Notes: generated by a model not told the origin, from the sequence alone. Shown: positions 19,447-30,515, counted from the stretch's first letter. The stretch is 64,000 bases of DNA from Saprospiraceae bacterium (GCA_016711125.1 JADJTQ010000012.1:186001-250000); one strand, 5' to 3'. A program made the numbers and translations.

Positions 19447-20433
19447 TCATTCCTTTTCGTCAGAATCAAGGAGTGCATCGTCAATTAATTCATCACCGTC
19501 ACCGTCCAAATCTTCAAATCCGGGCATGGGAGTCGAGCTTTCATTTGGTGTAGCTGACTTATCGACCTTCCCAACAATTTTGGGCTTAGTTGAAAAAGGA
19601 TCACGCACTTCATCATATCTACCATCTGCAAACGCCTCGGCTTTTTTAAAGAAATCATCTTTATCCAATGCGCTTTTACGGAGGTTTTCATTGGGCTCTT
19701 TATATTCCGGTTGACTTGCTTCATGAGCTGATAGATGCTCAGCCTTTTTGATAGTTTCATCCAACTTACTACCTAATTTGTCAGTCAAATCTTTGGCTTT
19801 TTCAACTATATCAGATTTAATATCCTGTACCTTGTCTCCAACAACCTCTGCTGCTGATTTAAGTCCGGCAACTGCATCTTCCGATTTATCTTTTAAGCTT
19901 TGCATGATTTCATCGGTATTCTTACTTCTGTCTTCTTTGTTTACCTTAAACTCATCAAGATTTAATCTATCGGCCACCTGCTGTTCTCCTTTTTCAGAGA
20001 GATCATGTACTTTGTCGGCAAGCTCCTCTCCAATGTCCTTCGCCTTATGAAAGGCTTTACCCGCGGTATCAATCACTTTTTCTCCGACATCTTCAGCAAT
20101 GTCTTTTGCATCATCAAATAAATCATCTGCTTTGTTCAGTACTTTTTCTCCAACATCTTCTGCAAACTCTTTCGCATCTTCAAACAAATCACCCGCTTTG
20201 GACTTTACCTTGCTCCCAATATTTCCTACATTATCTATTGCGCTGTCCCACACATTTTCCGCCTTATCGGCCAAATTCTCTCCGAGCGCTTCTGCCTTGT
20301 CTTTTGCCCGTTCGATGTATTCACCGGACCTTTCAGTTACTTCACGACCTTTATCCATAACTTTGTCTGCTGCAGATTTGGAGACGGATTTAACTCCAAA
20401 CAAAACTTTTTTGATTTCATCAAAGAATCCCAT
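19447..20433 (-). CDS. LEA-like / apolipoprotein-like helical repeat protein
   Basis: A 328-residue, highly charged, alanine-rich protein with no signal peptide and no hydrophobic segment. Residues about 15-150 consist of amphipathic repeats of roughly 11 or 22 residues, such as DAKEFAEDVGEKVLNKADD and DAKDIAEDVGEKVIDTAGK. The C-terminal 60 residues are acidic and likely disordered. The pattern resembles late-embryogenesis-abundant proteins and YtxH-type stress proteins, which protect proteins or membranes under water stress. That role is inference from composition. It has its own TAnnTTTG promoter. Confidence 0.75.
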   Translation of the reverse strand: MGFFDEIKKVLFGVKSVSKSAADKVMDKGREVTERSGEYIERAKDKAEALGENLADKAENVWDSAIDNVGNIGSKVKSKAGDLFEDAKEFAEDVGEKVLNKADDLFDDAKDIAEDVGEKVIDTAGKAFHKAKDIGEELADKVHDLSEKGEQQVADRLNLDEFKVNKEDRSKNTDEIMQSLKDKSEDAVAGLKSAAEVVGDKVQDIKSDIVEKAKDLTDKLGSKLDETIKKAEHLSAHEASQPEYKEPNENLRKSALDKDDFFKKAEAFADGRYDEVRDPFSTKPKIVGKVDKSATPNESSTPMPGFEDLDGDGDELIDDALLDSDEKE

Positions 20434-20455
20434 TGTGTATTGTTTTTATTGGGTG

Positions 20456-20463
20456 CAAATATA
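20456..20463 (-). promoter_or_regulatory. -7 promoter element of the LEA-like gene
   Basis: Reverse-strand TATATTTG, an exact TAnnTTTG match, 23 bases upstream of the ATG at 20433. Confidence 0.5.
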
Positions 20464-21112
20464 CGTAAAAAAGCACGTGGATTGTATTCATTTGGATGCC
20501 TTATACGCTTGCACGGAACCTTGGCAACTATGGTATCATCAAGTAATTCAATACAATGCAAGGATTAATGAAAGTAGTACTGAATAGAAGATAGCCAGGA
20601 ATCCAAGCATCAATAAAATGGGGTTGTGAATCAAACAGTCGTTCATAACTAGTAAAATGTGAGTACAGTAAATCCTGAACAATCGCCAATCTATTTAAAA
20701 GCTGGTTGTCTAAATTGCTGCATTTGATTTTTAGTACCTGATTCAAAAGTTGAAAGGAATATAGTAGTCATTGGTTTAGTGAAGTTTTTGATCAAACGTA
20801 GGGTTTTTCTCTTTAGAAGGATAATAGAGTCTCTAGAGTTTTGCCTCCTTAACCTTACCATAGGAGAATCAAAAAAGAAGATATATCCTAATACCCGGAT
20901 CTTTAGTGGGTAATATTCGACCATATTTTCCCGAATGGCAAATGGTTCAACTGAATAATAGCAGTACTGAAACCTGAAGATTTGAAGGCAAAATGCACTT
21001 CTAAAGTTATGCGAGTCATTTATTTTCTTTGGGCAAGTGTGTAAAATGCCATTTTTAGCATGCTTTTTTGATAAATTTTATATTGCATATGAAAAATAAT
21101 TCAAAAAGATAT
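20464..21112. other. 650-bp gene-free stretch between LEA-like and histone-like genes
   Basis: AT-rich, with no convincing frame. Possible frames at 20528-20924 on the reverse strand show no family features. Beyond the promoters at its two ends I see nothing in it. Confidence 0.55.
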
Positions 21113-21120
21113 TACCTTTG
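21113..21120 (+). promoter_or_regulatory. -7 promoter element of the histone-like gene
   Basis: TACCTTTG matches TAnnTTTG and lies 44 bases upstream of the ATG at 21165. Confidence 0.5.
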
Positions 21121-21164
21121 CGTGCAAATTTTAGAAACTAATTTTTATAACTAATAGTTAAACA

Positions 21165-22012
21165 ATGGCGAAATTATCATCCACGGAGCTTAAAAGTCGA
21201 ATTGAAGCTGGCAAAGCCGATCTGGGAAAACTAGCAGATCAAAGTGCTAAAGTTAAAGCATCAATTAAACAACTTAGCGCTAAACTTAAAGCAACTGTAA
21301 AAGCTGAAAATGCCGCTGCTAAAAAAGCAAAGGCAAAAGCAGCAGCTGCTGCTAAAAAAGTAAAAGCTACTGAGGCCGCTGCTGCAAAAAAGGCAAAGGC
21401 TGCCACCGCTAAAAAAGCAAAAGCTACTGCTGCTAAGAAACCAGCTGCCAAAAAAAGAGGAAGACCAGCTGCTAAAAAAGCTGCCGCTCCTGCTGCAACT
21501 GCTGCTGCAAAACCAGCTGCCAAAAAAAGAGGAAGACCAGCTGCTAAAAAAGCTGCCGCTCCTGCTGCAACTGCCGCTGCAAAACCAGCTGCCAAAAAAA
21601 GAGGAAGACCGGCTGCTAAAAAAGCTGCCGCACCTGCTGCAACTGCTGCTGCAAAACCAGCTGCCAAAAAAGAGGAAGACCAGCTGCTAAAAAAGCTGCC
21701 GCTCCTGCTGCAACTGCTGCTGCAAAACCAGCTGCCAAAAAAAGAGGAAGACCAGCTGCTAAAAAAGCTGCCGCTCCTGCTGCAGCTGCCGCTGCGAAAC
21801 CAGCTGCCAAAAAAAGAGGAAGACCAGCTGCTAAAAAAGCTGCCGCACCTGCTGCAACTGCTGCTGCAAAACCAGCTGCCAAAAAAAGAGGAAGACCAGC
21901 TGCTAAAAAAGCTGCCACTCCTGCTGCTGCAAAATCAGCTGGCAAGAGAAGAGGCCGACCAAAAAAGGTTGAAACTCCATCAGCAGCTCCCGATGCTCCT
22001 GCATCAAATTAA
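21165..22012 (+). CDS. Histone H1-like DNA-binding repeat protein (frameshifted in a poly-A tract)
   Basis: A lysine/alanine/proline-rich protein of the histone H1-like (HC1, AlgP) type that would bind and compact DNA. A short N-terminal helix (MAKLSSTELKSRIEAGKADLG) is followed by an Ala-Lys tail with seven copies of a 24-residue unit centred on KKRGRPAAKKAAAPA. KRGRP is an AT-hook core, so minor-groove binding is likely. As written, the frame slips at the six-A run near 21667 and turns into an unlikely LLLQLL sequence. Seven A, as in the other repeats, restores about 282 residues ending DAPASN at 22010-22012. Confidence 0.85.
21447..21949 (+). repeat. Seven tandem 72-bp repeats
   Basis: Units begin at 21447, 21519, 21591, 21663, 21734, 21806 and 21878. 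All are 72 bp except the fourth, which is 71 bp because its A-run has lost one base. The last copy diverges at its end. Confidence 0.85.
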
Positions 22013-22037
22013 AAAATCCGATCTGCTACAGATTAAC

Positions 22038-22070
22038 AAAAGGACATCACACACGTCGATGTCCTTTTTT
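22038..22070 (+). terminator. Rho-independent terminator of the histone-like gene
   Basis: AAAAGGACATC and GATGTCCTTTT arms with a 9-base loop and a T-run, 25 bases after the corrected stop at 22012. The position supports that stop rather than the one at 22112. Confidence 0.75.
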
Positions 22071-22150
22071 TATCTGCTTACCAGCATGAATAGAATTGTT
22101 TGTTTTTTCTAATTTGTGTAATTATTGATTGATTTGCACAAATTTGCAGA

Positions 22151-23241
22151 ATGAACAAACCGAGACTACTTTCTATTGATGTGTTAAGGGGAATGACCAT
22201 ATTTTTTATGATCATAGTCAATACTCCAGGTACATGGGAGTATGTTTACGCTCCTCTTCAGCATGCGAAATGGAATGGATGGACTCCCACAGATTTAGTT
22301 TTTCCCTTTTTTGTGTTTATCGTTGGGCTGTCGATGTCTTTTTCATTCACAGCATTTAAGACTGATCGAAAACTTTTAGTACGTAAGATACTGATCCGGA
22401 CCCTACTCATCTTTTTGGTAGGTCTCTTACTCAACTGGTATCCTTTTTTTAATAAGTCGCTAAATGATTTACGAATTTTTGGTGTCTTGCAACGTATCGC
22501 TCTTGCATATGGATTAGGAGCTTTAATATGTGCACTGCTCAACATCAGATGGGTATTTATCAGTCTCGTCATAATCTTATTCGGTTATTGGGGTATTTTG
22601 CTATCGACCGGTGACACAGACCCACTTTCCTTGGAAAACAACCTGGTGAGGGGGATTGATTTATATCTTTTTGGAGAACATCATATATATCATGGTTATG
22701 GAATTCCTTTTGATCCGGAGGGACTACTTTCCACCTTGCCCACAGTTGGGACAGTTATACTAGGTTTTTTAACTGGTGGCATGATCCAGAACTTAAGTGA
22801 TCAATATCTCAAAATTAGAAACCTGGTAATTGCCGGATCAATTTTAGTTGCTTTAGCTTATGGGTGGCAGGAATTGGGATTCCCAATCAATAAACCTATT
22901 TGGTCTAGCTCTTATGTTTTACTGACAGGGGTTTGGCTATGTTACTTTTTGCAGTTTTACTTTGGTTAATTGATGAGAAGGGCTGGCAAGGCTGGACTTT
23001 TATCTTCAGGGTATTTGGACTAAATCCTCTAGCATCTTATGCATTATCTGGATTGATCATAAAGACCTTTTTTTTAATAAAAATCGAAGATCAGAATATT
23101 TATTCCTGGTTTTATAGCAATGTCTTTCAATCAATCTTTGGCAACTACCTGGGATCATTTTTGCAGGCTCTAACGTATACCATGTTCATTTGGTTTTTTG
23201 CCTGGTTACTCTATCGAAGAAATACGGTTATCAAATTGTAG
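22151..23241 (+). CDS. HGSNAT-like membrane acyltransferase (DUF1624/DUF5009 type; frameshifted)
   Basis: A polytopic membrane protein related to heparan-alpha-glucosaminide N-acetyltransferase, which moves acetyl groups across a membrane to a sugar. The start LLSIDVLRGMTIFFMIIVNTPG and WNGWTPTDLVFPFFVFIVG are diagnostic. The N-terminal frame stops at 22969 while the C-terminal part (LWLIDEKGWQGW, GLNPLASYALSG) continues in another phase. Loss of one base near 22935-22945 explains this; corrected length is 363 residues, normal for the family. The bacterial acceptor is unknown; peptidoglycan or glycan sugars are plausible. Confidence 0.85.
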
Positions 23242-23447
23242 GGAGTTCTGAAAATCCCAAAGATCTAATACGGCATTAGGTAAGACAATCTGGTAAGACA
23301 TGGCTATAAATAGAAATAATTTTTGCAGGTTTGCAAACATTGTCAAAGAGAGACCTTTATTGATGGGAAGTAATAGTGGCACAATCAATTGTAGTGCTAT
23401 ATCAATCAAGAGGTTAAGAGAGGAAATTTAAGAATACATTGAAGAAC

Positions 23448-25453
23448 ATGCAAAATCGCGAAATCATTAAACTAGCAGTTGATACTGTCCGTACGCTATC
23501 TATGGATGGAGTGCAAAAGGCCAACAGTGGACATCCAGGTGCACCTATGGCTTTAGCTCCTGCTGCCTACGTACTCTATCGAAATATAATGAAGCATCAC
23601 CCGAAAAACCCTTTATGGATGAACCGGGATCGGTTTATCTTATCGAACGGCCATGCTTCGATGTTACAGTATAGCATATTGCATTTGTGCGGGTATGACC
23701 TCAAATTGGAGGATCTGAAAAAATTTAGACAATGGGAGAGTAAAACACCAGGTCATCCGGAACACAATGTCACACCAGGTGTGGAAATCACCACCGGCCC
23801 TCTCGGACAAGGATTTATGACAGCAGTCGGAATGGCCATGGCTGAAGCTCATTTATCAGCTAAATACAACCAACCGGATCTTAAGATTATTGACCATCAC
23901 ACTTTTGTATTTTGTAGTGATGGTGATCTGATGGAAGGGGCTTCACATGAAGCTGCATCGTTGGCAGGACATCTTGGCCTGGGAAAATTAATTTACTTAT
24001 ATGATGATAATCATATCACTATCGAAGGGAGTACGGATTTGGCTTTTTCAGAGGACGTCGAAATGAGATTTAATGCCTATGGATGGCAAGTGATCAATTT
24101 AGGCGAGGCTGGAAATGACGTAGACCAGATTGAAAATGCATTTCATCAGGCTAAGTCTGAGCTGGGGAGACCTTCATTGATTATTTTAAGAACACATATT
24201 GGTTATGGATCACCCAATTTTCAAGATACAGCAGAGGCTCATGGATCACCCCTAGGGTACGAAGAGATCAAATTGACTAAGCAAGTTTATCAATGGCCTA
24301 GTGAGGAACCATTTTACGTGCCAGATGAAGTACGTGCTCATATGAATATTACCGAAAGAGCTAACCAGCAATTTGAAAACTGGTCAAAAATATACGGCAA
24401 CTATCGATCTCAATATCCCGAACTTTTTGATCAATTAGAAAGTGCATTGAGTCAAAAACTACCTCAACAATGGCATGAAAAATTGCCAGCATTTACTCCA
24501 GCAGATGGTCCGATGGCGACTCGTGCAGTTAATAGTAAAGTTCTTAATTCAATTTCCGACACGATTCCGTGGCTGATGGGTGGGAGTGCTGATCTGGAGC
24601 CTTCGACCAAGACCGCCATGAAGGGGAAAGCGCATTTTACCAAAAAGGATTATGGTGGACGAAACATAGCCTGGGGTATAAGGGAAATGGCCATGTGTGC
24701 GGCATGCAGTGGGATGTCGTTGCATGGTGGTATCAGACCTTATGCAGCAACTTTTTTCGTATTTACTGATTATGCTCGGGCAGCAATAAGACTTGCAGCA
24801 TTGATGGAGTTACCGGTGATTTATGTAATGACCCATGATAGCATTGGTTTAGGAGAAGATGGGCCTACCCATCAGCCAGTCGAACATTTAGCCGCTTTGC
24901 GAGCAATGCCTAATCTCACAATAATCAGACCCGCAGATGCTAACGAAACTGTGAGAGCTTGGCGTGTGGCCTTGGAGCGAACTAGTGGCCCTACTATGCT
25001 GGTACTTAGCCGGCAGAATCTACCGGTCCTGGATCAGTCAGAATTGGGCTCCTGCGAGGGACTGGATCGGGGTGCTTATATCTTGTCAAAAGAGAAAGCG
25101 GCGACACCCGATGTGATTCTAATTGCAACAGGAAGTGAAGTTTCGCTGGTACTCGAAGCACAAAAACAGTTAAGCAATAAGAATATAAATGCACGGGTGG
25201 TAAGCATGCCATCCTGGGAGCTTTTTGAAGAACAAGACAAGACGTACCAAAATACGGTATTACCACCAAATATTATCGCTAGGGTTTCGGTTGAGGCGGC
25301 TGCAACTTTTGGATGGCATAAATGGATTGGGAGTCATGGTAAAGCAATTGGCTTGGATCATTTTGGTGCCAGTGCTCCTACAAAGAACTTTACGAACATT
25401 TTGGTATTACAGTCGATCAGATCATCAAGAAAGTAGATGAGGTTATGTCCTAA
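23448..25453 (+). CDS. tkt: Transketolase (3' end frameshifted)
   Basis: The TPP-dependent transketolase of the pentose phosphate pathway, moving two-carbon units between sugar phosphates. Typical parts are KANSGHPGAPMALAP, the TPP motif SDGDLMEGASHEAAS, GGSADLEPSTKT and GIREMAMCAACSGM. I chose the ATG at 23448 over an upstream TTG. As written the frame ends early in an atypical tail at 25436. Adding one base near 25385 restores a normal end (KELYEHFGITVDQIIKKVDE) and a stop at 25451-25453, giving 668 residues. It stands alone. Confidence 0.96.
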
Positions 25454-25757
25454 CTGATTCGAATCAGGGCAATCGGCCACATCAGTCTTACCATACCTCA
25501 AACCTGAAGTGATCAAACCTATTGGTTCCATTGTGAGACTGAGGTAATGCCATTCTGAAGACAATGAGGTACCAGATTTAGACTTTTGCTGTAAACGACA
25601 CTGATAAATAGTTGGGACCAATATGTATGAGTAAGAACCAGATGATTATTTTGCCGGTAATTTCGGCTGTCTGGCAATTTTACTGCTGCACCAAATCATT
25701 ATGCAATCGGACAAGTGTCGAAAAAAATGATTTTTGCAACCCCACAAATCTACCTAC
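25454..25757. other. 300-bp stretch without a gene
   Basis: Between tkt and the convergent NdpA-like gene. No frame, repeat or terminator that I would support. Confidence 0.55.
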
Positions 25758-26798
25758 TCAAGTCTCTGATTGATAATAGATCTTGTAAAACTTTCTACCA
25801 CTATCATCCACACCTCGTTCGATCATCGACCGGTCACCATGGATGTAAATGTGGAAATTCCGATCTAATTTCAATACACTTTTGAAGTTTTTGGCCTGTT
25901 TTTTTACGGCATGCTCATTTATTTCAAAGTCGGTTGGCAACTCCACATTATGGTTATCTTCATAAGACCGACGGTAGTCACCAAATGATTTCGTCATTGC
26001 GAAATCATCAAATATGTGACCTGCGAAATCCTGCTCGCTATAATGATCTTGGTTCTTAAAGTAGTCGATTGATTTGTCAAGATAGTCAAGTTGCTCTTTT
26101 CTCGCCACTTCAAATTCCATTGGTAGTTGATGATCTACAAATGATTTTGTCAAACCCATTAGGTGGCTGGTCTTAAAAAAGTCGTCATCAGCTGGTTTTA
26201 ATTGAAGAAATAGGTCTCGCCACAATTGACCCTCTTTATTTTTTTTTGATCGGTCAATCACATCTATTTTATAACCGTCTTCTTCATCGGTGTCAAAAAT
26301 CAAACAAGCTATCTCTTGCTTACCTGTAAAGGTTCCGCTGGAGAACCTTAGTTGCGGATTAGTGCCGATATTTTCAGGGGTTAAAAATAAATCCTCTGAC
26401 TGGCAAAAAAACAAACCTATCGCATCAGTCAATTCGTCACCTACCATAATGTCTTTGAAATAGGTCATAAAAAGATATCCATGACCAAGCATATCACTCT
26501 CCGTGTATGCATATAGAAACCTGGCAATCTGATAAGAGCTTGCCATCAATTTGGTTGGGTCTTCAAAAACCTCTGCGACCGGTTGATAGATCCTTGAAGT
26601 CGGCACCGAGGGGCTGGCCATTCGAAAATTATAGTATTCCTGTGCCTTGAAATGATCCAGGAAAAAACGCTTCAGTAAGTCTAACTCATCACTATCTGGT
26701 GCCAGCAGTTGTTTACTCAACACGAGATCTTGCTGATGACTTTTATCCCCAATTTCATGAACCACAATAGATTCTATCACGGTATTTTCCGTATTCAT
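25758..26798 (-). CDS. Nucleoid-associated protein, NdpA/YejK family
   Basis: A 346-residue member of the 37-kDa nucleoid-associated protein family. Visible family features are the N-terminal ESIVVHEIGDKS segment, FRMASPSVPTSRIY, then the C-terminal FEINEHAVKKQAKNFKSVLKLD and FHIYIHGDRSMIERG block. E. coli YejK binds nucleoid DNA; the Bacteroidota branch is uncharacterised. It starts 9 bases after the glycosyltransferase stop on the same strand, so the two are co-transcribed, with no obvious functional link. Confidence 0.85.
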   Translation of the reverse strand: MNTENTVIESIVVHEIGDKSHQQDLVLSKQLLAPDSDELDLLKRFFLDHFKAQEYYNFRMASPSVPTSRIYQPVAEVFEDPTKLMASSYQIARFLYAYTESDMLGHGYLFMTYFKDIMVGDELTDAIGLFFCQSEDLFLTPENIGTNPQLRFSSGTFTGKQEIACLIFDTDEEDGYKIDVIDRSKKNKEGQLWRDLFLQLKPADDDFFKTSHLMGLTKSFVDHQLPMEFEVARKEQLDYLDKSIDYFKNQDHYSEQDFAGHIFDDFAMTKSFGDYRRSYEDNHNVELPTDFEINEHAVKKQAKNFKSVLKLDRNFHIYIHGDRSMIERGVDDSGRKFYKIYYQSET

Positions 26799-26807
26799 AC
26801 TAGCTTG

Positions 26808-28447
26808 TCATGTTTTAATTAATGCCAAAGGTATATTTTTCCAGTCATCCACAAACTCATACAAAATCTCAAATTGATTTGGTTCGGAAAAATGATCTAG
26901 CTCATGCTTTCGCACCAAATAGTATCGATCCCTCTGCAGGCGGGTATGAAAATCCATGATGCTCCCCTGATACCGTTCAATATAGTAAGGCAGTTGGTAG
27001 GAGAGGGGCATTGCGTCTTCAAAAGTTGTCTCGACAAAAGACCATTTACCTAAAGAGATGTCAATTTGATGTTCCTCGGGATGGCCCAATAGATGGATCG
27101 ACTGCCCACTGGTATGGCTGAAAAGTAAAGGTATTTGAGCAATTAATGAATTTTCACGTTCATCCGCATATCGCATTGGGTAATAAGTCCACTGCGAATA
27201 TTGCTTCAGACATAAGATAAAAAATACAGCGATTAAAAATCGCTGTGCCGGGCGAGTCTTCAGCGCATAGTAACAACCTGCAGAAACCAGCACTGCTAAA
27301 GCTATTTTCAATACTTGATTCTGCATCAGAAATCCATTTTTTGAAAATACGAACCAAAGGAGACCCAAGGGAGCGAATATGATCAAGAGTTGGATAGTAT
27401 AGTCAAAATACCTGAGTCTTTTGTCATTGGCATTGGATGCATTTTCGAACAAAGATCCTAAGATGACTGCTAAGAATGGAACAAAAGGAAACAGATACCT
27501 GGTGGTGATGTAACCGGCTAACCAGTATAGAAGAAGATTGGCGGCGATCACAATGATGCAGAACCGAACCCAGCTGACCTGCCAAATTTGCTGTCTGTAT
27601 TTCTTTTCGATCATTAGAAGCGTTAAGATGATCCAGGGTAATGCTAATTTTAAAAAGACGGTTGGAAATTCAATGAAATTTTTAATCAGTTGGGAAGACT
27701 GCGTTTCCAGAGCCGACTTCTGAGCGGCCTCATGAAATAAATTGATGAGATAGATTGTGCTTTGTCCACCTTGCAAATGGTAGATCATGAAGTAAACACT
27801 CACAATCGTGCTAGCTATTGCAACTCCCAACAGGTGATATAAAATCATCCATCTTCGTAAATTTCTATGTATGACGGCCCAACCTAGAAGACTTAATACC
27901 TGAAACGCGATGGACGGTACTCCTTTGGTCAGGATACCCAAACTTAAAAACACATAGGATAGTAACAAAAATAGCCCCTTAGATTGATGTAGACCTTTAA
28001 ATAGAAAAGCCAATTGTAAGAAAACCAGGAGGGTAAAAAACAGATCGATCTGACCGGAAATTACGGCACCGTAAAATAGAATTTCGCTGCTCGTGAAATA
28101 AATGAGAGCAGACGTCAAAGCGACCTCTCTATTTATCTGAGATCGGGTAAAGAAATAGATCAGTAAACTTGTAATTATATGAGCCAATAGGCCAGGTAGA
28201 CGCACAACCCATTCATCAAATGAACTGAATACTTTCATAAAAATCACCAAAATCCAGTTGAAAAAGGGTGGTTTGTTGTAGTAGGTCCAGCCATGAATTT
28301 GAGGTACTGTGTAATCACCCGAATAGATCATTTCCATACTAATCAATGCCCTTCGGGGTTCTTCTGATCTTAATTGCAATTGCAGGGGAGGAAAAGCAAG
28401 ACCTTGACACCTGAGATGATAATCAGAGTCAGGATTCCATTATGCAT
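26808..28447 (-). CDS. GT39/ArnT-like membrane glycosyltransferase (N-terminus frameshifted)
   Basis: A multi-pass GT-C glycosyltransferase using a polyprenyl-phosphate sugar donor, of the PMT/ArnT superfamily. The catalytic loop 1 is clear: RSEEPRRALISMEMIYSGDY and GWTYYNKPPFFNWI, with ten or more further helices. The uninterrupted frame begins at a TTG (28379) and lacks the first helix. That helix (MHNGILTLIIISGVKVLLF) is encoded from an ATG at 28447 in another phase. One more base in the four-G run at 28385-28388 joins them; corrected length is 546 residues. The acceptor (lipid A, protein or glycan) cannot be told. Confidence 0.85.
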
Positions 28448-28480
28448 TTTATCCCATTTCGCAACATCCAAGATTGACAA

Positions 28481-28981
28481 TCACCGGGATTCAACATTAG
28501 CCTTGATAGTTTGAAGAATTTGAAATACAGCAGGACAAATTTCTGCATTTTTCAAGGTGAGTTGAAAGATTTTATTTTGATTGAAAGTATCGGTGTGCGG
28601 ATATTCACGACATGCCTTTGGACGATGATCGTAGATTTTGCACTCGTTATTTTCTGCAAGAAAAGGACAAGGGACAGTCTGTAAGACCATATCATCATCT
28701 TCATCACGCTTCAAATATTTTTCAAAAAATTGCTGGTAACTCAGGTTTAAATGCTTAGAGATACGACTGATATCTCTTGAAGTAAATAAAGGACCTGTTG
28801 TTTTACAGCAATTGGCACAATCGAGGCAACTCATTTTTGAGAAAATTTGCTGATGCCCCGTCTGGCACATTTCGGTGAGCTCTTTCATCTGGCCAATCCG
28901 AACCAAATCTTTTCGATGGTTTTTCTGCCAACTTCGAGATCGTTGTTTTAGCGTACTAAGTTCTTCTGTAATCTTATGCAT
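28481..28981 (-). CDS. YkgJ family cysteine-cluster protein
   Basis: A 166-residue protein of the YkgJ/CxxCxxCC family thought to chelate zinc or iron. The metal-binding cluster is CLDCANCCKTTGPLF near residues 52-66, followed by CPFLAENNECKIYDHRPKAC at about 103-122. The N-terminal 45 residues are basic and helical. Its function is unknown. It lies 33 bases upstream of the corrected glycosyltransferase start on the same strand and may share its transcript. Confidence 0.88.
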   Translation of the reverse strand: MHKITEELSTLKQRSRSWQKNHRKDLVRIGQMKELTEMCQTGHQQIFSKMSCLDCANCCKTTGPLFTSRDISRISKHLNLSYQQFFEKYLKRDEDDDMVLQTVPCPFLAENNECKIYDHRPKACREYPHTDTFNQNKIFQLTLKNAEICPAVFQILQTIKANVESR

Positions 28982-29309
28982 GTGATTGATCTATTATTGA
29001 AAATCTATCATTACACAAGATAGGTATTAAGTCTAATTCACTTTTATACTTCATGTGAGATATAAGTGCGGGCATCTGGCAATACCTTAAAATCGCTATT
29101 GATCTTTGAGACATGCACAGGAAATTCAATTCTTTTGTTAAAACTGGTAGATTAAATTCTTGTGAATCACACGCTAGAGAAATACCGAACATCCAGGTTG
29201 GTATGGTTAGATACGTCGGTCAGAAGTTTACCAACAGGGATTCTGGCTAACCCGCAGATAATTACGCTGGTCTTTTCGAAGTACACCACTAACAGTGGTA
29301 AAGCCGAAA
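28982..29309. other. 330-bp stretch without a gene
   Basis: Only a 6-bp hairpin ACCACT-AAC-AGTGGT at 29285-29299, 11 bases after the MFS gene stop, stands out; it has no T-run on the gene's strand. Confidence 0.5.
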
Positions 29310-30515
29310 CTATGATCTAACCAAGGAATGAAATCGTTTCTTCCAGATTGAACTGAAAGAGTCCTCTCGAATAAAAAACAGTGCGACAAATGCGATTAGA
29401 CCCATTACCAGGAAAGTAAATTTAAATTGGCTGGGTTCATTGTGATACAAAGTGGCACCAAGAATGGCGCCAGACCCAATTGCAAACTCAAGTCCTATGA
29501 ATAGCGTAGCGAATGACTTACCACGATTATTATCATCGCTACGATCTGTCGTCCAGGCAAATACTGCCGGTATTACAATACCGATTGAAAAACCAACGAA
29601 TCCAGAACCCATCAATAAAAGATTTGGACTGTCTGCCTGGCCAAAAAGCACATATGCTAGTGCTAATAATACAACGGCGAATCTCATAACGGGTAATCGT
29701 CCATAGCGATCTGAAACCGTACCCGCAACGAGTCTGGACAACACTGTACAAAGCGTAAAAGTGGTAAAAAAGAGTCCCTTATTGCTCATGCCTAAAAATT
29801 CGCACTGATCTGGTGTCACTGTAAGGATCGCACCGTAGCCCAGGTATGATAGACCACACACCAAAGCTGGCAATACCGATCGCCGGTTAATGATTTCAGT
29901 TTTGGTCAATTTCAAATGCCTGGCTTTAAAACGGCTGGTAACTGGAATCGTTTCATGCAGCCTGATCAATAACGATAATGAAATGAGTGCCAATGCAGCT
30001 GATGCCACGAACATGGCTGAGAGTGAATAGTGGTTAGCCAGGTAACCTCCAAGGGGCGGTGACAATGATGATCCAAAATTGATGCTGACGCCAATGATTC
30101 CCATTGCCTCTCCTCGCCTATGAACAGGAACGATGTCAGCTACATAAGCAGTGATTGCAGTGGGAGAGAAGCCCGTAGAAAATCCGTGGATGAGTCTTAG
30201 TGCCAGAAATCCTCCAACGGAAGAAAGAATCGGATAGAGTAAGCTGCATATAATGCAGACAATCGTGCCAAAGATAATGATTGGTTTACGACCAACAATA
30301 TCCGCCAACTTACCACTGAACGGCCTGGATAGCCCCGCCGTTAAAGTAAAAAGCGCTATGATTAAACCTTTGAGCTCTGACCCACCCAGCGAACTCAGAT
30401 AGGCCGGCAGTTCAGGGATAATCATATTAAAACTACCACCGAAAAAAGCATAACTCGAGCAAAGGAGTAGAAAGGTAGGTGTATAGAGATGATTTGTTGC
30501 TGTCGCCAAAGACAT
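29310..30515 (-). CDS. MFS transporter
   Basis: A 401-residue major facilitator protein with about 12 membrane helices. The loop 2-3 motif is visible as GKLADIVGRKPIIIFG, and its second-half repeat as GTVSDRYGRLPVMRF. HGFSTGFSPTAITAYVADIVP in the fifth helix is typical of drug/metabolite exporters of the MdtG or YfcJ kind. The substrate cannot be named. It is followed on the same strand by nothing close and preceded by a methyltransferase gene 69 bases away, with which it may form an operon. Confidence 0.9.
   Translation of the reverse strand: MSLATATNHLYTPTFLLLCSSYAFFGGSFNMIIPELPAYLSSLGGSELKGLIIALFTLTAGLSRPFSGKLADIVGRKPIIIFGTIVCIICSLLYPILSSVGGFLALRLIHGFSTGFSPTAITAYVADIVPVHRRGEAMGIIGVSINFGSSLSPPLGGYLANHYSLSAMFVASAALALISLSLLIRLHETIPVTSRFKARHLKLTKTEIINRRSVLPALVCGLSYLGYGAILTVTPDQCEFLGMSNKGLFFTTFTLCTVLSRLVAGTVSDRYGRLPVMRFAVVLLALAYVLFGQADSPNLLLMGSGFVGFSIGIVIPAVFAWTTDRSDDNNRGKSFATLFIGLEFAIGSGAILGATLYHNEPSQFKFTFLVMGLIAFVALFFIREDSFSSIWKKRFHSLVRS

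Noticed and set aside
20471..20480. CACGTG-containing sequence as a parS site
   Set aside because: Only the central CACGTG is present; the flanking arms of a parS palindrome are missing.
20099..20587. Long plus-strand frames opposite the LEA-like gene
   Set aside because: They are serine/leucine-rich mirror images of the repetitive reverse-strand gene, with no start signal.
21239..21945. Alanine/leucine-rich reverse-strand frames opposite the histone-like gene
   Set aside because: Products of the same repeats read backwards; no promoter or family match.
21447..21949. Tandem repeats as a CRISPR array
   Set aside because: The units are contiguous 72-bp coding repeats with no unique spacers.
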